From: Snodgrassella communis | GTDB taxonomy: Bacteria > Pseudomonadota > Gammaproteobacteria > Burkholderiales > Neisseriaceae | Assembly: GCF_914768045.1 (NCBI RefSeq) | Contig: NZ_CAJZCD010000006.1 | Coordinates: 1 to 64,000 of the forward strand | Reading direction: 5' to 3' | Length of the DNA stretch: 64,000 nucleotides | Part shown: one piece after another, positions 19,538-30,178 of the stretch | How positions within the stretch are numbered: the first letter of the stretch is position 1 | Layout of the letters: the number at the start of each line of letters is the position of its first letter | Translations under genes and position numbers: made by a program | Notes under the pieces: model-generated | What the model was told of the DNA's origin: nothing | The model's database searches: none | Seen by the model: only the letters and a program-made list of their open reading frames with translations

Positions 19538-21718
19538 TTAATATTTCAGCGGCGTATTAGTGGATTCAACTATACGTGGTGTAATGAAGACCAGTACTTC
19601 ACTACGATCCTGTTTATTTTTCTTGTATTTGAATAAGTTGCCAATGCCTGGAATATCCCCTAGTAAAGGTACTTTACTGGTGCCGTATTCATTATTTTCA
19701 TTATAAATACCACCAATAATTAATGTACCACCATTCTCTATCATGGTCTGGGTGTTAACAGTTCTTTTTTGTAAACAAATTTCACCAGAGCGTGTCAAAT
19801 CAGCGGCAACATTTGAGCAGGCAACCGGATGATCATTTTGTACATTCAATGTCATAATAATATTGCCATCTGGAGTGATTTGTGGCGTAACTTTTAACCC
19901 CAATACAGCATCCTTGAAGCTAACAGAGGTAGCTCCGCTAGAACTTGCTTCCTGATAGGGAACCTCGTAACCAGATTCAATTTTGGCTTCTTTGCGATCC
20001 TGAGTTAATACTCTTGGAGATGAAATAATTTTGGTTTTACCTTCACTTTGCGATGCCGAAAGTTCTAGGAACAATGCACCTGAAGCAAAATTATGTACCC
20101 AAGACACAATTGAAGTTGGATTGGTTACACCAAGATTAACATTTGGTGAATCAAATTTAGCTGCAGCTTCGCCAGTACTAGGATTCCAACTTCTCTCTGT
20201 AATATGTCCACCAACTATATTTCTACCTGAGAGTCTGGTGTAACCAAATTTGGTTCCTAATTCACGGGCAAAACTATCGGTAGTTTCTACAATTCGCGCT
20301 TCAATCAGTACTTGTTGAGAAGGAACATCTACTTGTGCTACTAGTTTCTCAAATTTTTTGATGACACTATTAATATCGGTAATAATCAGGGTATTAGTAG
20401 CTGGATCCATTAATGCACTACCTCGAGGACTTAATATACTATGTTCTGGATCCGAACTTTTTCCATCCTCTGAAAGCTTAAGAATTTTTCTAAAGTCTTC
20501 TACGCTCCGGTATTTCAGCTGGAAAGTTTGAGAAAGCAGTGGGCCTAAATCATCAATTTTCTTTTGCTGTTCAAGAGTAGCCGTATCACGGGACAACAAT
20601 TCTTCGCGTGGTGCAACATTAATTACATTGCCATTACGACGCATATCCAGATTGCGGGATTCCATCACCAGATTTAACGCCTGATCCCAAGGAACATCTT
20701 TTAATGAGATAGTCATTTTCCCTTGAACACTGTCGCTGGCGACAATATTCATACCCGATTCTTTTGCCAGAATTTGTAAGATGGTACGAACATCAATATC
20801 CTGAAAGTCTAAAGAAACGCGTTTACCTTTAAAAGATTTATTGGTATTTTTTAATCCTTCGCTGTCTAAATCAAACTTGCGGGATACCTCTACAATCAGA
20901 TTATTACCGCTCTTAATCTGATTGTATTCCCAATTACCCTGCATCTGGATATTAACTTCAGTATCATTACCTAGCTGGCGTAAGCGAATAGAGCGTACTG
21001 GCGTACTAAAATCGGTAACATCTAAATTGCGTTGCAATTCGGTTAATAAAGGTACATTTTTATAGGTAAATGTCAAACTGGATGGATTACGTTTGATTAC
21101 AGGTTGAACTTTGCCATTTAGTCCGATTATGGAGACTACGCCGCTACCATTTTTACCTTTTTGAAAATCTACACTAACAGGAGCGGCTGCATTAGATGTA
21201 TTGTTATCTCCAATAACGAACCGTTGGTTGATCACCTGTTCTGTTATCTTGTTGCTTGCTGGATAGGAGGGTGAATTTAATACGGGAGTAGTGTTGACAA
21301 GCGGAACCCGTTTGCCTTTTCCTTTATTTTTTGCAGGAAGTGATTCCTGTACATAAATCCAGACTTCATTACCTTTAATGGTGGCATTATACTGCGCTGC
21401 TTTTGCTAGAGAAAGCAAAACGCGTGTACGGGATGAGGTTTGACCAGCATTAATTTGCTGCAAAACTGAGTCATTAAATTTTAGCAGATTTTGTGGGACT
21501 GTTAATCCAGTGTCATCAAAATCCAGTGCAATCCGTGCCGGATTTTCGGTAGTAAAGCCTCGTGGCAGTGCAGGATCACTATCAAACTTAATTTTGATCA
21601 GTCGCTGTTGATTTTGCAAAGTACCGACATTGATAGCGGTAATATTTCCTGCCAGTAGACTCTGACTCAGTAAACCCAGACCCAGAGTGGATAAAATAGA
21701 TATGGTTTTAATCTTCAT
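19538..21718 (-). CDS. pilQ: Type IV pilus secretin PilQ
   Basis: 726 residues. Forms the outer-membrane channel for the pilus fibre. A signal peptide ends near residue 23 (LLSQSLLAGN). AMIN domains occupy the N-terminal third (IKFDSDPALPRGF; a second near 185-280). A secretin/TonB N-terminal domain follows (VSLDFQDIDVRTILQILAKE near 305), then NolW-like repeats and the secretin barrel (VPLLGDIPGIGNLFKYK and VLVFITPRIV near the C terminus). The small basic repeats seen in meningococcal PilQ are absent. It is the last gene of pilMNOPQ. Confidence 0.97.
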   Translation of the reverse strand: MKIKTISILSTLGLGLLSQSLLAGNITAINVGTLQNQQRLIKIKFDSDPALPRGFTTENPARIALDFDDTGLTVPQNLLKFNDSVLQQINAGQTSSRTRVLLSLAKAAQYNATIKGNEVWIYVQESLPAKNKGKGKRVPLVNTTPVLNSPSYPASNKITEQVINQRFVIGDNNTSNAAAPVSVDFQKGKNGSGVVSIIGLNGKVQPVIKRNPSSLTFTYKNVPLLTELQRNLDVTDFSTPVRSIRLRQLGNDTEVNIQMQGNWEYNQIKSGNNLIVEVSRKFDLDSEGLKNTNKSFKGKRVSLDFQDIDVRTILQILAKESGMNIVASDSVQGKMTISLKDVPWDQALNLVMESRNLDMRRNGNVINVAPREELLSRDTATLEQQKKIDDLGPLLSQTFQLKYRSVEDFRKILKLSEDGKSSDPEHSILSPRGSALMDPATNTLIITDINSVIKKFEKLVAQVDVPSQQVLIEARIVETTDSFARELGTKFGYTRLSGRNIVGGHITERSWNPSTGEAAAKFDSPNVNLGVTNPTSIVSWVHNFASGALFLELSASQSEGKTKIISSPRVLTQDRKEAKIESGYEVPYQEASSSGATSVSFKDAVLGLKVTPQITPDGNIIMTLNVQNDHPVACSNVAADLTRSGEICLQKRTVNTQTMIENGGTLIIGGIYNENNEYGTSKVPLLGDIPGIGNLFKYKKNKQDRSEVLVFITPRIVESTNTPLKY

Positions 21719-21754
21719 ATTGATACCTTCTTAATTTTAAATGGGTTACTTTTT

Positions 21755-22291
21755 TCAGTTCTGGCTGGCTGTTTCCGCAGCAGTGTTATCTGTTGCTTGT
21801 AACGGTAAGCTGGCGCGTCGGCCTGACCAATTGCCATATGTGTCTTCAACTAACTCTGTAATGACGATTTCATCCGGTGTTATGGCTGTTATACGCCCAT
21901 AATTCTGTCCCAGATAATTACCGAGATTAACGGTATATACATGACCATCTGCGGCAATGAAAGCTGAAGGTGCTTTACCGGCAGTTTTAATTAGGCCGAC
22001 ATAACGTAATTCATCCAAGGAATAATTCTCCAGAATTTGTCTAGGACGGTTTAAGTCAGGGATATTGCTTCCCTGTAATCCGGTCTTTAAACGTGCTGGA
22101 TTAAAGATATTCATTTGTGGCAGCACCGGAGGAGTATATTGGGTCTGAGCATTTAGTTCAGTCTGTTTATGGTTAATGGGTTTAGATTTTGCCTGCTGAC
22201 TGGTATTTTGCATCCATTCATGCAAATCTTCATTTGCTGCCGAACATGCACCTAGTGTCAGAATACAAAGGCAGAGTAGATATTTATTCAT
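21755..22291 (-). CDS. pilP: Type IV pilus lipoprotein PilP
   Basis: 178 residues. Inner-membrane lipoprotein linking PilNO to the PilQ secretin. The lipobox is LGAC with the acylated Cys at position 16. A flexible Gln/Asn/Thr-rich linker (20-65) precedes the beta-sandwich domain with the family pattern YSLDELRYVGLIKTAGKAPS, VYTVNLGNYLGQNYGRI and EIVITELVEDTYGNW. It lies 36 bases before pilQ. Confidence 0.95.
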   Translation of the reverse strand: MNKYLLCLCILTLGACSAANEDLHEWMQNTSQQAKSKPINHKQTELNAQTQYTPPVLPQMNIFNPARLKTGLQGSNIPDLNRPRQILENYSLDELRYVGLIKTAGKAPSAFIAADGHVYTVNLGNYLGQNYGRITAITPDEIVITELVEDTYGNWSGRRASLPLQATDNTAAETASQN

Positions 22292-22344
22292 GTTTAATCC
22301 GTTGCTTATATATTTAAAAGTGCCATTATTACAGAGAGATAAGC

Positions 22345-22995
22345 CTATTTTTTGTCTTTTTTATTATCAGTTTGTGCTTTAATTTCTGCATCGGTTAACG
22401 CTTTATAAGTATTGGCAACTGCATTTAAGGTAAGCGTATTATTTTTTTCATTCTGTTTCAGAACAATGGAGTTTAATGTCACAATACGTGATAATTTTCC
22501 CACATCGCGTATAAATTGAGCGATCTGATTGTAATTACCCGTCAGGGTAATGTTGTAGGATAATGTCTGGATAACCTGTTGTTCTTCGGTTTTATTTCCT
22601 GAATCAGTATTTTGAATATTTGCAGGTGTGATACTATCCATATTTAATCCGTTTTTGGCTGCACATTCATGCAACTCCTGAATCAAATTAGGAATTTCTG
22701 CCTGTGTTGGCAGCTGCTTCAGTAATAAATGAAATGAACCATTTATATTATTTAGCTCTTCTTTCAAAGCATCCAGATTAGCAGCCTGCTTACTTTTTTC
22801 TGTATAAGTCTGTTTGAGTTCTTCCTCTTGCTGTTGCAATTGGCTTAATTGTTCATTTAGACCACTGTAAACAAAGAAGTAGGCCAGAACGAGAATCACA
22901 ACGATAATACCCCCAGCTACGCCTAGTTGCACAGGTTGGCCTTGCCGGTATAGGGAATTTAAATCTATTGCTTTAAGATCAATGTTTTTTGCCAT
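22345..22995 (-). CDS. pilO: Type IV pilus inner membrane protein PilO
   Basis: 216 residues from the ATG at 22993-22995, which lies 9 bases after AAGGAG; a TTG two codons upstream is too close to that site. One transmembrane helix (residues 25-45, GVAGGIIVVILVLAYFFVYS), a coiled coil rich in Gln, Glu and Leu (46-90), and a C-terminal ferredoxin-like domain (SYNITLTGNYNQIAQFIRDV). PilO pairs with PilN in the alignment complex. Confidence 0.94.
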   Translation of the reverse strand: MAKNIDLKAIDLNSLYRQGQPVQLGVAGGIIVVILVLAYFFVYSGLNEQLSQLQQQEEELKQTYTEKSKQAANLDALKEELNNINGSFHLLLKQLPTQAEIPNLIQELHECAAKNGLNMDSITPANIQNTDSGNKTEEQQVIQTLSYNITLTGNYNQIAQFIRDVGKLSRIVTLNSIVLKQNEKNNTLTLNAVANTYKALTDAEIKAQTDNKKDKK

Positions 22996-23009
22996 ATTCA
23001 ACTACTCCT

Positions 23010-23678
23010 TCAATTTGATGCTTCTGATGCACCAGATGCAACTTGGTTTTGTGGTTTTTCTGTTGCCAAATTTTGTTCGGCAGGTGTTGGATTTGAGCTA
23101 ATGGCTTGATTAATTTCAAACATGTCTTCCTGCAGACTAATATTGCTATTCAAGCGGATTCGGATGCTGAATTCTTGTGTATTATTAACGCGTTTAATAT
23201 TTAACAATTCAGGAGTGCTGAAAAGTTTACCTGGTAATGCACTCATAAATGCAGCAGTTTTGGCATCACTGAATGCTTTGCCATTAACTATGTATGTATT
23301 GGCATCTTGAGCTTCGATGCTGGTTACATATAATCCCATGGGAGCAACAGCATTCAGTGTATCCAGTATACGAGCAGCTTCAAAACGTTTATGAGACAGT
23401 TCTGAAACTTTTTCCTGACGCGCCATAAAGTTTTTTCGTTCTTCTTTCAGTTTGGCAATCTCGCCTATCTGTGTATCCAGTTTGCTTATGCCATCTTTTA
23501 AAACCTGATTACGGCGTTCCTGACTGCTTACTCGACTATCAAACGCTGTATAGCCTAGAAAGGCCAGTCCGAGACCAATTATGGCTGCTCCTGCCAATAA
23601 TGTTTGAAACTGTTTCTTTTGTTTGGCCTGTAATGCTTCGCGATAAGGTAACAGGTTAATTTTTAATAAAGGTAACAT
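23010..23678 (-). CDS. pilN: Type IV pilus assembly protein PilN
   Basis: 222 residues. The N terminus carries the conserved INLLPYRE motif (8-15) that binds the groove of cytoplasmic PilM. A single membrane helix follows (about 28-46), then a coiled coil (50-90) and a periplasmic ferredoxin-like domain (LNAVAPMGLYVTSIEAQDAN). The C-terminal tail after 190 is low complexity. The start is one base beyond the pilM stop, indicating coupled translation. Confidence 0.96.
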   Translation of the reverse strand: MLPLLKINLLPYREALQAKQKKQFQTLLAGAAIIGLGLAFLGYTAFDSRVSSQERRNQVLKDGISKLDTQIGEIAKLKEERKNFMARQEKVSELSHKRFEAARILDTLNAVAPMGLYVTSIEAQDANTYIVNGKAFSDAKTAAFMSALPGKLFSTPELLNIKRVNNTQEFSIRIRLNSNISLQEDMFEINQAISSNPTPAEQNLATEKPQNQVASGASEASN

Positions 23679-23679
23679 A

Positions 23680-24768
23680 TTATAATCCTCTTACGGCCAG
23701 ACCAAAGGCGACGGTTAATAAGCTACTGTCCTGTTGCAGTTTTGCCTGTTCGATACTATTACTGGGTTGTGCTAATAGTATGGGGTTTATTTGTTGTGCC
23801 GGTATATGGGTTTGCTGTCTGATATTGTCAGTAAATCCATTGGCACTATTGTTGCCATAGCCAAAAATCAGAATTTCATCAATTTCACTTTCCTGACTGG
23901 CAGAAGTAAAGTAAAACTGTAAAACACGTTGAATTTCCTGAATAAACTGCTGCTGAAATGGCTGTGCTACGGTTAAGTTATAATCTTCAGGCTTAGATGG
24001 GTTATAAAGCATGTCCCAAGCTTCTTCTTCGGTAAGCTGATAGTTGCGTCGTAAAGACTGCATTAGGTGATCATAGCCCAGATTAATTTCCTGTTTGTAT
24101 AACAGTTTGCCATGGCGCATGATAATTGCCTGTGTCTCGTTGTAATCAATATTGAATACAGCAATACATTTATTGGCTAGGTCTGGTTGTCTGATATTGA
24201 TCCATGTAATGGCGCAATTCATCACTGCCAATATATCTACATCCATTTGTGTGGGTGTAATTTCAGCGTCAGTATATACATCCAGCAGGGTGTTCACATC
24301 CTCCCGCTTACTGTTAACCAATAGCAGATTTTCCCTGCCTTGATTATCGGTGCTAACGTTCTGGTAATCATAACTGACGTCATCAAGGGAGTCATATTGA
24401 CTTAGTTCAGCCATAACCTGTTCTTCTTCGGTATACTCTGTATCTTCATCCCGAGTGAGGAACTGAAGAGAGGCCTGTTTTTGAGAAATGGCGACTGTAA
24501 TGTTGCGGCAATTGCTTTGCAGCTTCTGTTTTGCCTGTTGTAAATGAGCAACAAGTTCTTCATGATTTTCGACGTTGCCATTACCAATTGTATTTTTTGG
24601 CAGAGGGACAACAACGTATTTTTCGAGACGAAATTGATTTAAACTGCGTGCATTCAATAGCACCATGTTAATGCTTTTATCAGTAATACTGATACCAAGA
24701 CTCTGTCCCGAGGAAGTTGTGGCCACCTTCTTATTCTTTGAATTTATTTTGAAATTATTCAGTTTCAT
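23680..24768 (-). CDS. pilM: Type IV pilus assembly protein PilM
   Basis: 362 residues. Actin/FtsA-like cytoplasmic ATP-binding protein that recruits PilN. Visible features: the first phosphate loop region LGISITDKSINMVLLN near 25; the adenosine-side AVFNIDYNETQAIIMRHGKLLYKQEI near 205; and a late glycine-rich segment ILIFGYGNNSANGF near 298. The first gene of the operon, divergent from the PBP1A gene across 139 bases, the usual Neisseria and gammaproteobacterial arrangement. Confidence 0.95.
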   Translation of the reverse strand: MKLNNFKINSKNKKVATTSSGQSLGISITDKSINMVLLNARSLNQFRLEKYVVVPLPKNTIGNGNVENHEELVAHLQQAKQKLQSNCRNITVAISQKQASLQFLTRDEDTEYTEEEQVMAELSQYDSLDDVSYDYQNVSTDNQGRENLLLVNSKREDVNTLLDVYTDAEITPTQMDVDILAVMNCAITWINIRQPDLANKCIAVFNIDYNETQAIIMRHGKLLYKQEINLGYDHLMQSLRRNYQLTEEEAWDMLYNPSKPEDYNLTVAQPFQQQFIQEIQRVLQFYFTSASQESEIDEILIFGYGNNSANGFTDNIRQQTHIPAQQINPILLAQPSNSIEQAKLQQDSSLLTVAFGLAVRGL

Positions 24769-24907
24769 GAAAGGGCTTTCTGTCAGTTTATTTAACGAGT
24801 GTTATCAAGCTTTAAAAACTGCTGTTGTGTATTGTTAACTAAATGAAGAACAAAGTTTACTTTATTTTGAATATGTTTCGCAGCCTTTAAATGAAAATTA
24901 GTTGATT

Positions 24908-27268
24908 ATGATTAGAAAATTATTACTATCTACCGTAGGTTTGTTGGTTGGGCTGGGGCTTTTTGCTGCTGGTCTGGTGGCGATTGCAATTTTGGTTACG
25001 TATCCTAAATTGCCGTCTCTGGAAGCTGTGACACATTATCAACCCAAGATGCCACTAACAATCTACTCTGCCGATGGTAAGCTTATGGGGCAGTTTGGTG
25101 AGGAACGACGTGCTTTTACCCGAATCAATGACTTTCCTCAGGTGCTCAAGGATGCAGTTATAGCAGCTGAAGATAAACGGTTTTATGAGCATAGCGGGGT
25201 TGATTTTATCGGTATTACCCGTGCACTAATTTATAATATAACGGGTGGTGTACAGTCAGGTGCCAGTACGATTACCCAGCAGGTGGCGCGTAATTTTTAC
25301 CTTACCAATGAGCGCACATATACACGTAAATTTAATGAGGCTCTTCTTGCCTATAAGATTGAGCAAAATTTAACTAAAGATCAAATTCTTGAGCTTTATT
25401 TTAATCAGATTTATCTGGGGCAGCGTGCCTATGGCTTTGCTGCTGCGTCTCTGATGTATTTTAATAAACCGGTTCAAAAACTGGATTTGGCAGAGGCAAC
25501 GATTCTGGCCGGTTTACCCAAAGCACCTTCCACTTTTAATCCTGTTGTAAATCCGCAACGAGCTAAGATACGTCAGCGCTATATTCTGAATAATATGGTG
25601 GAAATGGGTAAGATTACTGCTGCTCAGGCTGACGCGGCCTTTACTGAGCCATTACAGTATGTGCATTATCATCAGTCTATAGACCAGAATTCTCTTTATG
25701 TTGCAGAAATGGTACGTCAGCAGATGTATGAGAAATATGGTGATGCAGCTTATACCCAAGGTTTCCGGGTTTATACGACTGTTAATTCACAGGATCAGGC
25801 TATTGCTACACAGGCGTTGCGTAAAGCGCTGACTAATTTTGATAAGGGTTCGGCCTACCGGGGAGCAGAAGGTTTTTTTGATCTGAGTAAGATTCCAGAA
25901 GATATTCGTGAAGAGCAAATAGAACAGTATCTGGCTAATCGTTCCGCAGTGGATGGTATGGTGCCGGCTGTGGTAACTGCGCTGGATTCAAATTCTATGA
26001 CGGTATATATAGCTGGCGTAGGTGAAAGTCGTATTAGTGGTAATGGTTATAACTGGATTAGGCGAGCTATTAATAATCCCAAATTAGGAGAGGCTTCAAT
26101 CCGTATTGGTTCGGTGGTACATGTGCGCGATGACGGTAAAAGCTATCGTGTGGTGCAGCAGCCGGAACTTCAGGGCGCTATTGTTGCTTTGGATGCACAG
26201 ACTGGTGCGGTAAGGGCTCTGGTTGGTGGTTATGATTTTTACCGGCGTAGTTTTAATCGTGCTACTCAGGCCAAGCGGCAGCCAGGTTCTTCTTTTAAAC
26301 CATTTATTTATTCAGCGGCCATTGCAAAGGGTTTTACGCCTGCGACTGTGGTAAATGATGCTCCTTTAATTTTGCCGGGGATGGGCGCGGGTGGACGTGC
26401 TTGGACACCCAAAAATTCTGATGGACGTTATGCTGGATTTATTACGCTACGTCAGGCATTAACAGCATCCAAGAATATGGTTTCGATTCGTATATTGATG
26501 GCGATGGGTGTTGACTATGCCAGACAGTATATACAGCATTTCGGTTTTCGCCCGGATCAGATACCCAACAGTTTATCTATGGCTTTGGGCAGTGGTGAGG
26601 TGACACCTATGCAGATGGCGGAGGGTTATGCTATTTTTGCCAATGGTGGTTTTAAGGTTTCCAATTATGTGATTGACCGGATTTACGATGGCCATGGTAA
26701 TTTGCGGGCGCAGATGCAGCCATTGGTAGCCAATCAGAATGCACCACTGGCTATTGATCCTCGTAATGCATTTATTATGTATAGCATGATGATGGATGTG
26801 GTTAATCGTGGCACAGCTTATGGTGCCCGTGCACTGGGAAGAAATGATATTGCAGGTAAAACTGGTACAACCAATAATAATAAAGATGCATGGTTTGTTG
26901 GTTTTAATCAAAATGTGGTCAGTGCTGTGTTTATTGGCTTTGACCGACCTCGCAGTATGGGGCGTTCAGCCTTTGGTGGAACTATTGCTTTACCGGTGTG
27001 GGTAGAATATATGCGCTATGCCTTGAAAGGCAAACCGGTGGTTAAACTCTCCGTTCCAGCTGGTATTGTGCAGAAGTCTGGCGAGTATTTTCTTAAAGAA
27101 TATCAGTCAACTAATCCTAATTTGCCGCTGGATAATCGTGCAGATGGTCCGGTTACAGCCGGCACAAATAATACTACTACCAATGATAATGGTGGTACTG
27201 ATGATACAGGTGAAATTCCAATAGCTCCTCAATCAGGTAATAATAGTCAGTTAGACTCTCTGTTTTAG
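24908..27268 (+). CDS. ponA: Penicillin-binding protein 1A
   Basis: 786 residues from the ATG at 24908 (an in-frame TTG lies two codons upstream). Bifunctional cell wall synthase: one N-terminal membrane anchor (8-30), glycosyltransferase GT51 domain with EDKRFYEHSGVDFIGI near 88 and GASTITQQVARNFYL near 115, an OB-like insert, and a transpeptidase with the nucleophile motif SSFKP, SKN and KTGT (GKTGTTNNNKDAWF). The last 40 residues are rich in Thr, Asn, Gly and Asp and likely disordered. Divergent from pilM. Confidence 0.97.
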   Translation: MIRKLLLSTVGLLVGLGLFAAGLVAIAILVTYPKLPSLEAVTHYQPKMPLTIYSADGKLMGQFGEERRAFTRINDFPQVLKDAVIAAEDKRFYEHSGVDFIGITRALIYNITGGVQSGASTITQQVARNFYLTNERTYTRKFNEALLAYKIEQNLTKDQILELYFNQIYLGQRAYGFAAASLMYFNKPVQKLDLAEATILAGLPKAPSTFNPVVNPQRAKIRQRYILNNMVEMGKITAAQADAAFTEPLQYVHYHQSIDQNSLYVAEMVRQQMYEKYGDAAYTQGFRVYTTVNSQDQAIATQALRKALTNFDKGSAYRGAEGFFDLSKIPEDIREEQIEQYLANRSAVDGMVPAVVTALDSNSMTVYIAGVGESRISGNGYNWIRRAINNPKLGEASIRIGSVVHVRDDGKSYRVVQQPELQGAIVALDAQTGAVRALVGGYDFYRRSFNRATQAKRQPGSSFKPFIYSAAIAKGFTPATVVNDAPLILPGMGAGGRAWTPKNSDGRYAGFITLRQALTASKNMVSIRILMAMGVDYARQYIQHFGFRPDQIPNSLSMALGSGEVTPMQMAEGYAIFANGGFKVSNYVIDRIYDGHGNLRAQMQPLVANQNAPLAIDPRNAFIMYSMMMDVVNRGTAYGARALGRNDIAGKTGTTNNNKDAWFVGFNQNVVSAVFIGFDRPRSMGRSAFGGTIALPVWVEYMRYALKGKPVVKLSVPAGIVQKSGEYFLKEYQSTNPNLPLDNRADGPVTAGTNNTTTNDNGGTDDTGEIPIAPQSGNNSQLDSLF

Positions 27269-27294
27269 TCATCTGTGGTATTGAAGTTTATTGA

Positions 27295-27326
27295 ACGGGT
27301 AATCAGTTTTGATTATCCGTTTTTTA
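27295..27326 (+). terminator. ponA terminator
   Basis: Ten-base stem ACGGGTAATC/GATTATCCGT with an AGTTTT loop, followed by TTTTTATT, 27 bases past the ponA stop. Confidence 0.88.
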
Positions 27327-27584
27327 TTGGTACGTTAGATAAGCATTTATGCTGACTAATCTGTTAGGCTTTATTGTGTAAATGGGAGTATTTGCAGGCA
27401 ATTATGTCGTTGCTTAAGCAAAGAAGTTATGCTGTTATAGATTAGATATTCATTTAATTAATTATATTATAACGACTTATTTGGTATATAAGTACGAGTT
27501 TGGGTTACAATATTTATTCAGATTATCGGATTTCTTAGAAAAGAAAGTTTTGGTTTACTCGGAGCCAGAGAGGAAAGGAATAAT

Positions 27585-28517
27585 ATGAGTGCGCAGCAAT
27601 TGCAATCTGATCAGGTTACTGAAAGTAACGTTCAGGATAAAGATGTTAAATTAAATGTTTTTGATGAAAGTGTGTTGAAGTATCAGGGCAAACATTCTGA
27701 TGAAGATTCTTCTACTGCTCCTTTACCTGCAAGCTATCCTTATCGGACACGTATGCGACGTGCAACATATGAACGTGAAAAGGCTAGATTGCAAATTGAA
27801 TTGCTAAAAGTGCAAAACTGGGTTAAGGAATCTGGTCAGAAAATTGTATCTTTGTTTGAGGGGCGTGATGCAGCGGGTAAGGGGGGCACGATTAAACGCT
27901 TTATGGAGCATCTTAATCCGCGTGGTGCCCGGGTTGTGGCACTGGAAAAGCCCAGTGAGACTGAAAAAGGTCAGTGGTATTTTCAGCGCTATATTGAACG
28001 TTTACCTACTAGTGGCGAGATGGTGTTTTTTGATCGTTCTTGGTATAACCGTGCTGGTGTGGAACGGGTAATGGGCTTTTGTCAGCCTCATGAATATTTA
28101 CAGTTTATGCGTCAAACGCCAGAACTGGAACGTATGCTGGTGAACAGTGGTATTTATTTGTTTAAGTTTTGGTTTTCGGTATCAAGAGAGGAGCAGTTAC
28201 GCCGGTTTATTTCCCGACGTGACGATCCGTTAAAACACTGGAAACTTTCTCCTGTTGATATTCAATCACTAGATCGCTGGGATGATTATACGGCAGCTAA
28301 AAATGATATGTTTTTTCATACGCATACTGGTGATGCACCGTGGACAGTGATTAAGTCTGATGATAAAAAGCGAGCTCGGCTTAATTGTATTCGCTATTTT
28401 CTGACGGAACTGGATTATCCAAACAAGGATATTAATGCGATTGGTGCTGTTGATAGTCTGATCGTATTAAAACCGCAAACTCAGTTTAAAGTTTCAACTG
28501 ATACGCTTATTGATTAG
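27585..28517 (+). CDS. ppk2: Polyphosphate kinase 2
   Basis: 310 residues. PPK2 enzymes transfer phosphate between polyphosphate and nucleotides, usually making GTP or ATP from the diphosphate. The core carries Walker A FEGRDAAGKGGT near 92-103, Walker B-like FFDRSWYNRAGVE near 148, and the lid SRRDDPLKHWKLS near 209. The N-terminal 45 residues are polar and poorly conserved. The start has a strong site (GAGAGGAAAGGA) 6 bases upstream. Single gene. One-domain class I, but preference for ADP or GDP cannot be read from sequence. Confidence 0.95.
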   Translation: MSAQQLQSDQVTESNVQDKDVKLNVFDESVLKYQGKHSDEDSSTAPLPASYPYRTRMRRATYEREKARLQIELLKVQNWVKESGQKIVSLFEGRDAAGKGGTIKRFMEHLNPRGARVVALEKPSETEKGQWYFQRYIERLPTSGEMVFFDRSWYNRAGVERVMGFCQPHEYLQFMRQTPELERMLVNSGIYLFKFWFSVSREEQLRRFISRRDDPLKHWKLSPVDIQSLDRWDDYTAAKNDMFFHTHTGDAPWTVIKSDDKKRARLNCIRYFLTELDYPNKDINAIGAVDSLIVLKPQTQFKVSTDTLID

Positions 28518-28679
28518 TTTGACAGTGCTTTGGTATTTTTTCTAAACGTAATAATGTTTACGTATAATTTGGATATTGGGTGATATGCAAGGATTATTGT
28601 AGTTGGGTAAATGTGTCTATTGTGATTTTATATGAGAATAAGAATGATTTTTGCGTTACTTGCTGGAAAGTAAATTTGC

Positions 28680-29939
28680 ATGGGATTGACCAAATATATT
28701 ACTGAGATGGCTAAAGCAGCTAAAGAGGCTTATTTTGCTTTAACTACTGTTTCTGCTGCCCAAAAGAATCAGGCCTTGTCTTTTATTGCTGAGGGCTTGG
28801 CTAAACAGCGGGAAGCAATTCTTGCTGCCAATGAAGTTGATATGAACTTAGCTCGTTTGCAGGGTCTAGATGCCGCATTGCTGGATCGGCTGCAATTAAC
28901 TGGGCGTGGTATTGATGCCATGATTGATGGTGTGCATCAGGTAATTGCACTTGCTGATCCTGTGGGGGAGATGGATGAATTCCGTAGGCTTCCAAGTGGT
29001 ATGATGCTAGGTAAAATGCGTGTGCCATTAGGGGTTATTGGCATGATTTATGAGTCGCGACCGAATGTTACGCTTGATGCTGCAATTTTATGTCTGAAAT
29101 CTGGTAATAGTTGTATTTTACGTGGCGGATCTGAGGCGATTAATAGTAATCGGGCAATTGCGGCGGTTGTTACATCTTCGCTAATAAGAGCAGGGTTACC
29201 GGAAGCTGCGGTCAATCTGATTACTGAGACTGATCGTGCTGGTGTGGATATTTTGGTGAATTTGCCTGATTATGTGGATGTGATTATTCCCCGTGGTGGT
29301 AAAGGATTGGTGCAACGGGTAAATGAGAAAGCTCGTGTGCCTGTTATTAAGCATCTTGATGGAATATGTCATGTGTATATTGATGTATTCGCAGCAACAG
29401 ATATGGCGATTAATATCGCTGTAAATGCTAAAACTTCTCGTTATGGTACCTGCAATACTATGGAAACTTTGTTGGTTCATGTAAATCGTGCAGCAGAGTT
29501 ATTGCCTTTACTACAGCGAAAGTATGATGAAAAAAATGTTGAGCTACGCGGTTGTGAACGAACTCAGCAAATTTTAGGTGATAAAATTATTCCGGCAACG
29601 GAAGCAGATTGGTCAACTGAATATCTGGCTCCGATTCTTTCGATTAAAGTTGTGAATGATGTTAATGAGGCTATTAGTCACATCAATCACTATGGCAGTC
29701 ATCATACTGATACTATTGTTACTGATAATTTACCTCATGCTCAGTTATTTTTACGTGCGATAGATTCAGCTAGTGTAATGGTTAATGCATCGACTCGCTT
29801 TGCTGATGGATATGAGTATGGTTTGGGCGCTGAGATTGGTATTTCTACTGATAAAATTCATGTGCGTGGCCCTGTAGGCTTACAAGGACTGACTAGCCAA
29901 AAATGGATTGTTTTGGGTCATGGCGAAGTGCGTCTATAA
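28680..29939 (+). CDS. proA: Gamma-glutamyl phosphate reductase
   Basis: 419 residues. Second step of proline synthesis, reducing glutamyl 5-phosphate to the semialdehyde with NADPH. The aldehyde-dehydrogenase fold shows the cofactor region [20 protein letters not shown] near 120, the PRGGKGLVQ block near 204 and the catalytic Cys in [15 protein letters not shown] near 260. [17 protein letters not shown] is near the C terminus. GGAAAG precedes the ATG by about 8 bases. proB is not in the window. Confidence 0.97.
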   Translation: MGLTKYITEMAKAAKEAYFALTTVSAAQKNQALSFIAEGLAKQREAILAANEVDMNLARLQGLDAALLDRLQLTGRGIDAMIDGVHQVIALADPVGEMDEFRRLPSGMMLGKMRVPLGVIGMIYESRPNVTLDAAILCLKSGNSCILRGGSEAINSNRAIAAVVTSSLIRAGLPEAAVNLITETDRAGVDILVNLPDYVDVIIPRGGKGLVQRVNEKARVPVIKHLDGICHVYIDVFAATDMAINIAVNAKTSRYGTCNTMETLLVHVNRAAELLPLLQRKYDEKNVELRGCERTQQILGDKIIPATEADWSTEYLAPILSIKVVNDVNEAISHINHYGSHHTDTIVTDNLPHAQLFLRAIDSASVMVNASTRFADGYEYGLGAEIGISTDKIHVRGPVGLQGLTSQKWIVLGHGEVRL

Positions 29940-30178
29940 AGCTTGGCGGTTTTTGGTATTTTAGTATTATAAAGATATATGTGAATTGCTTGATCTGGCT
30001 CAGTTGTGATGATTTGGATGGTTAAATTCAATATCTTTGGTCTTTTTTGATATTACTCAAATGAGAATTCTGCTTTGTTTTATACACCAGCCAGTGTGAT
30101 TACAAATTGATTATTGATGATTAAATATGTCACTAATATTGTGCTGACTAAATTTTGCAGAAATTAAAAGGGCATAAT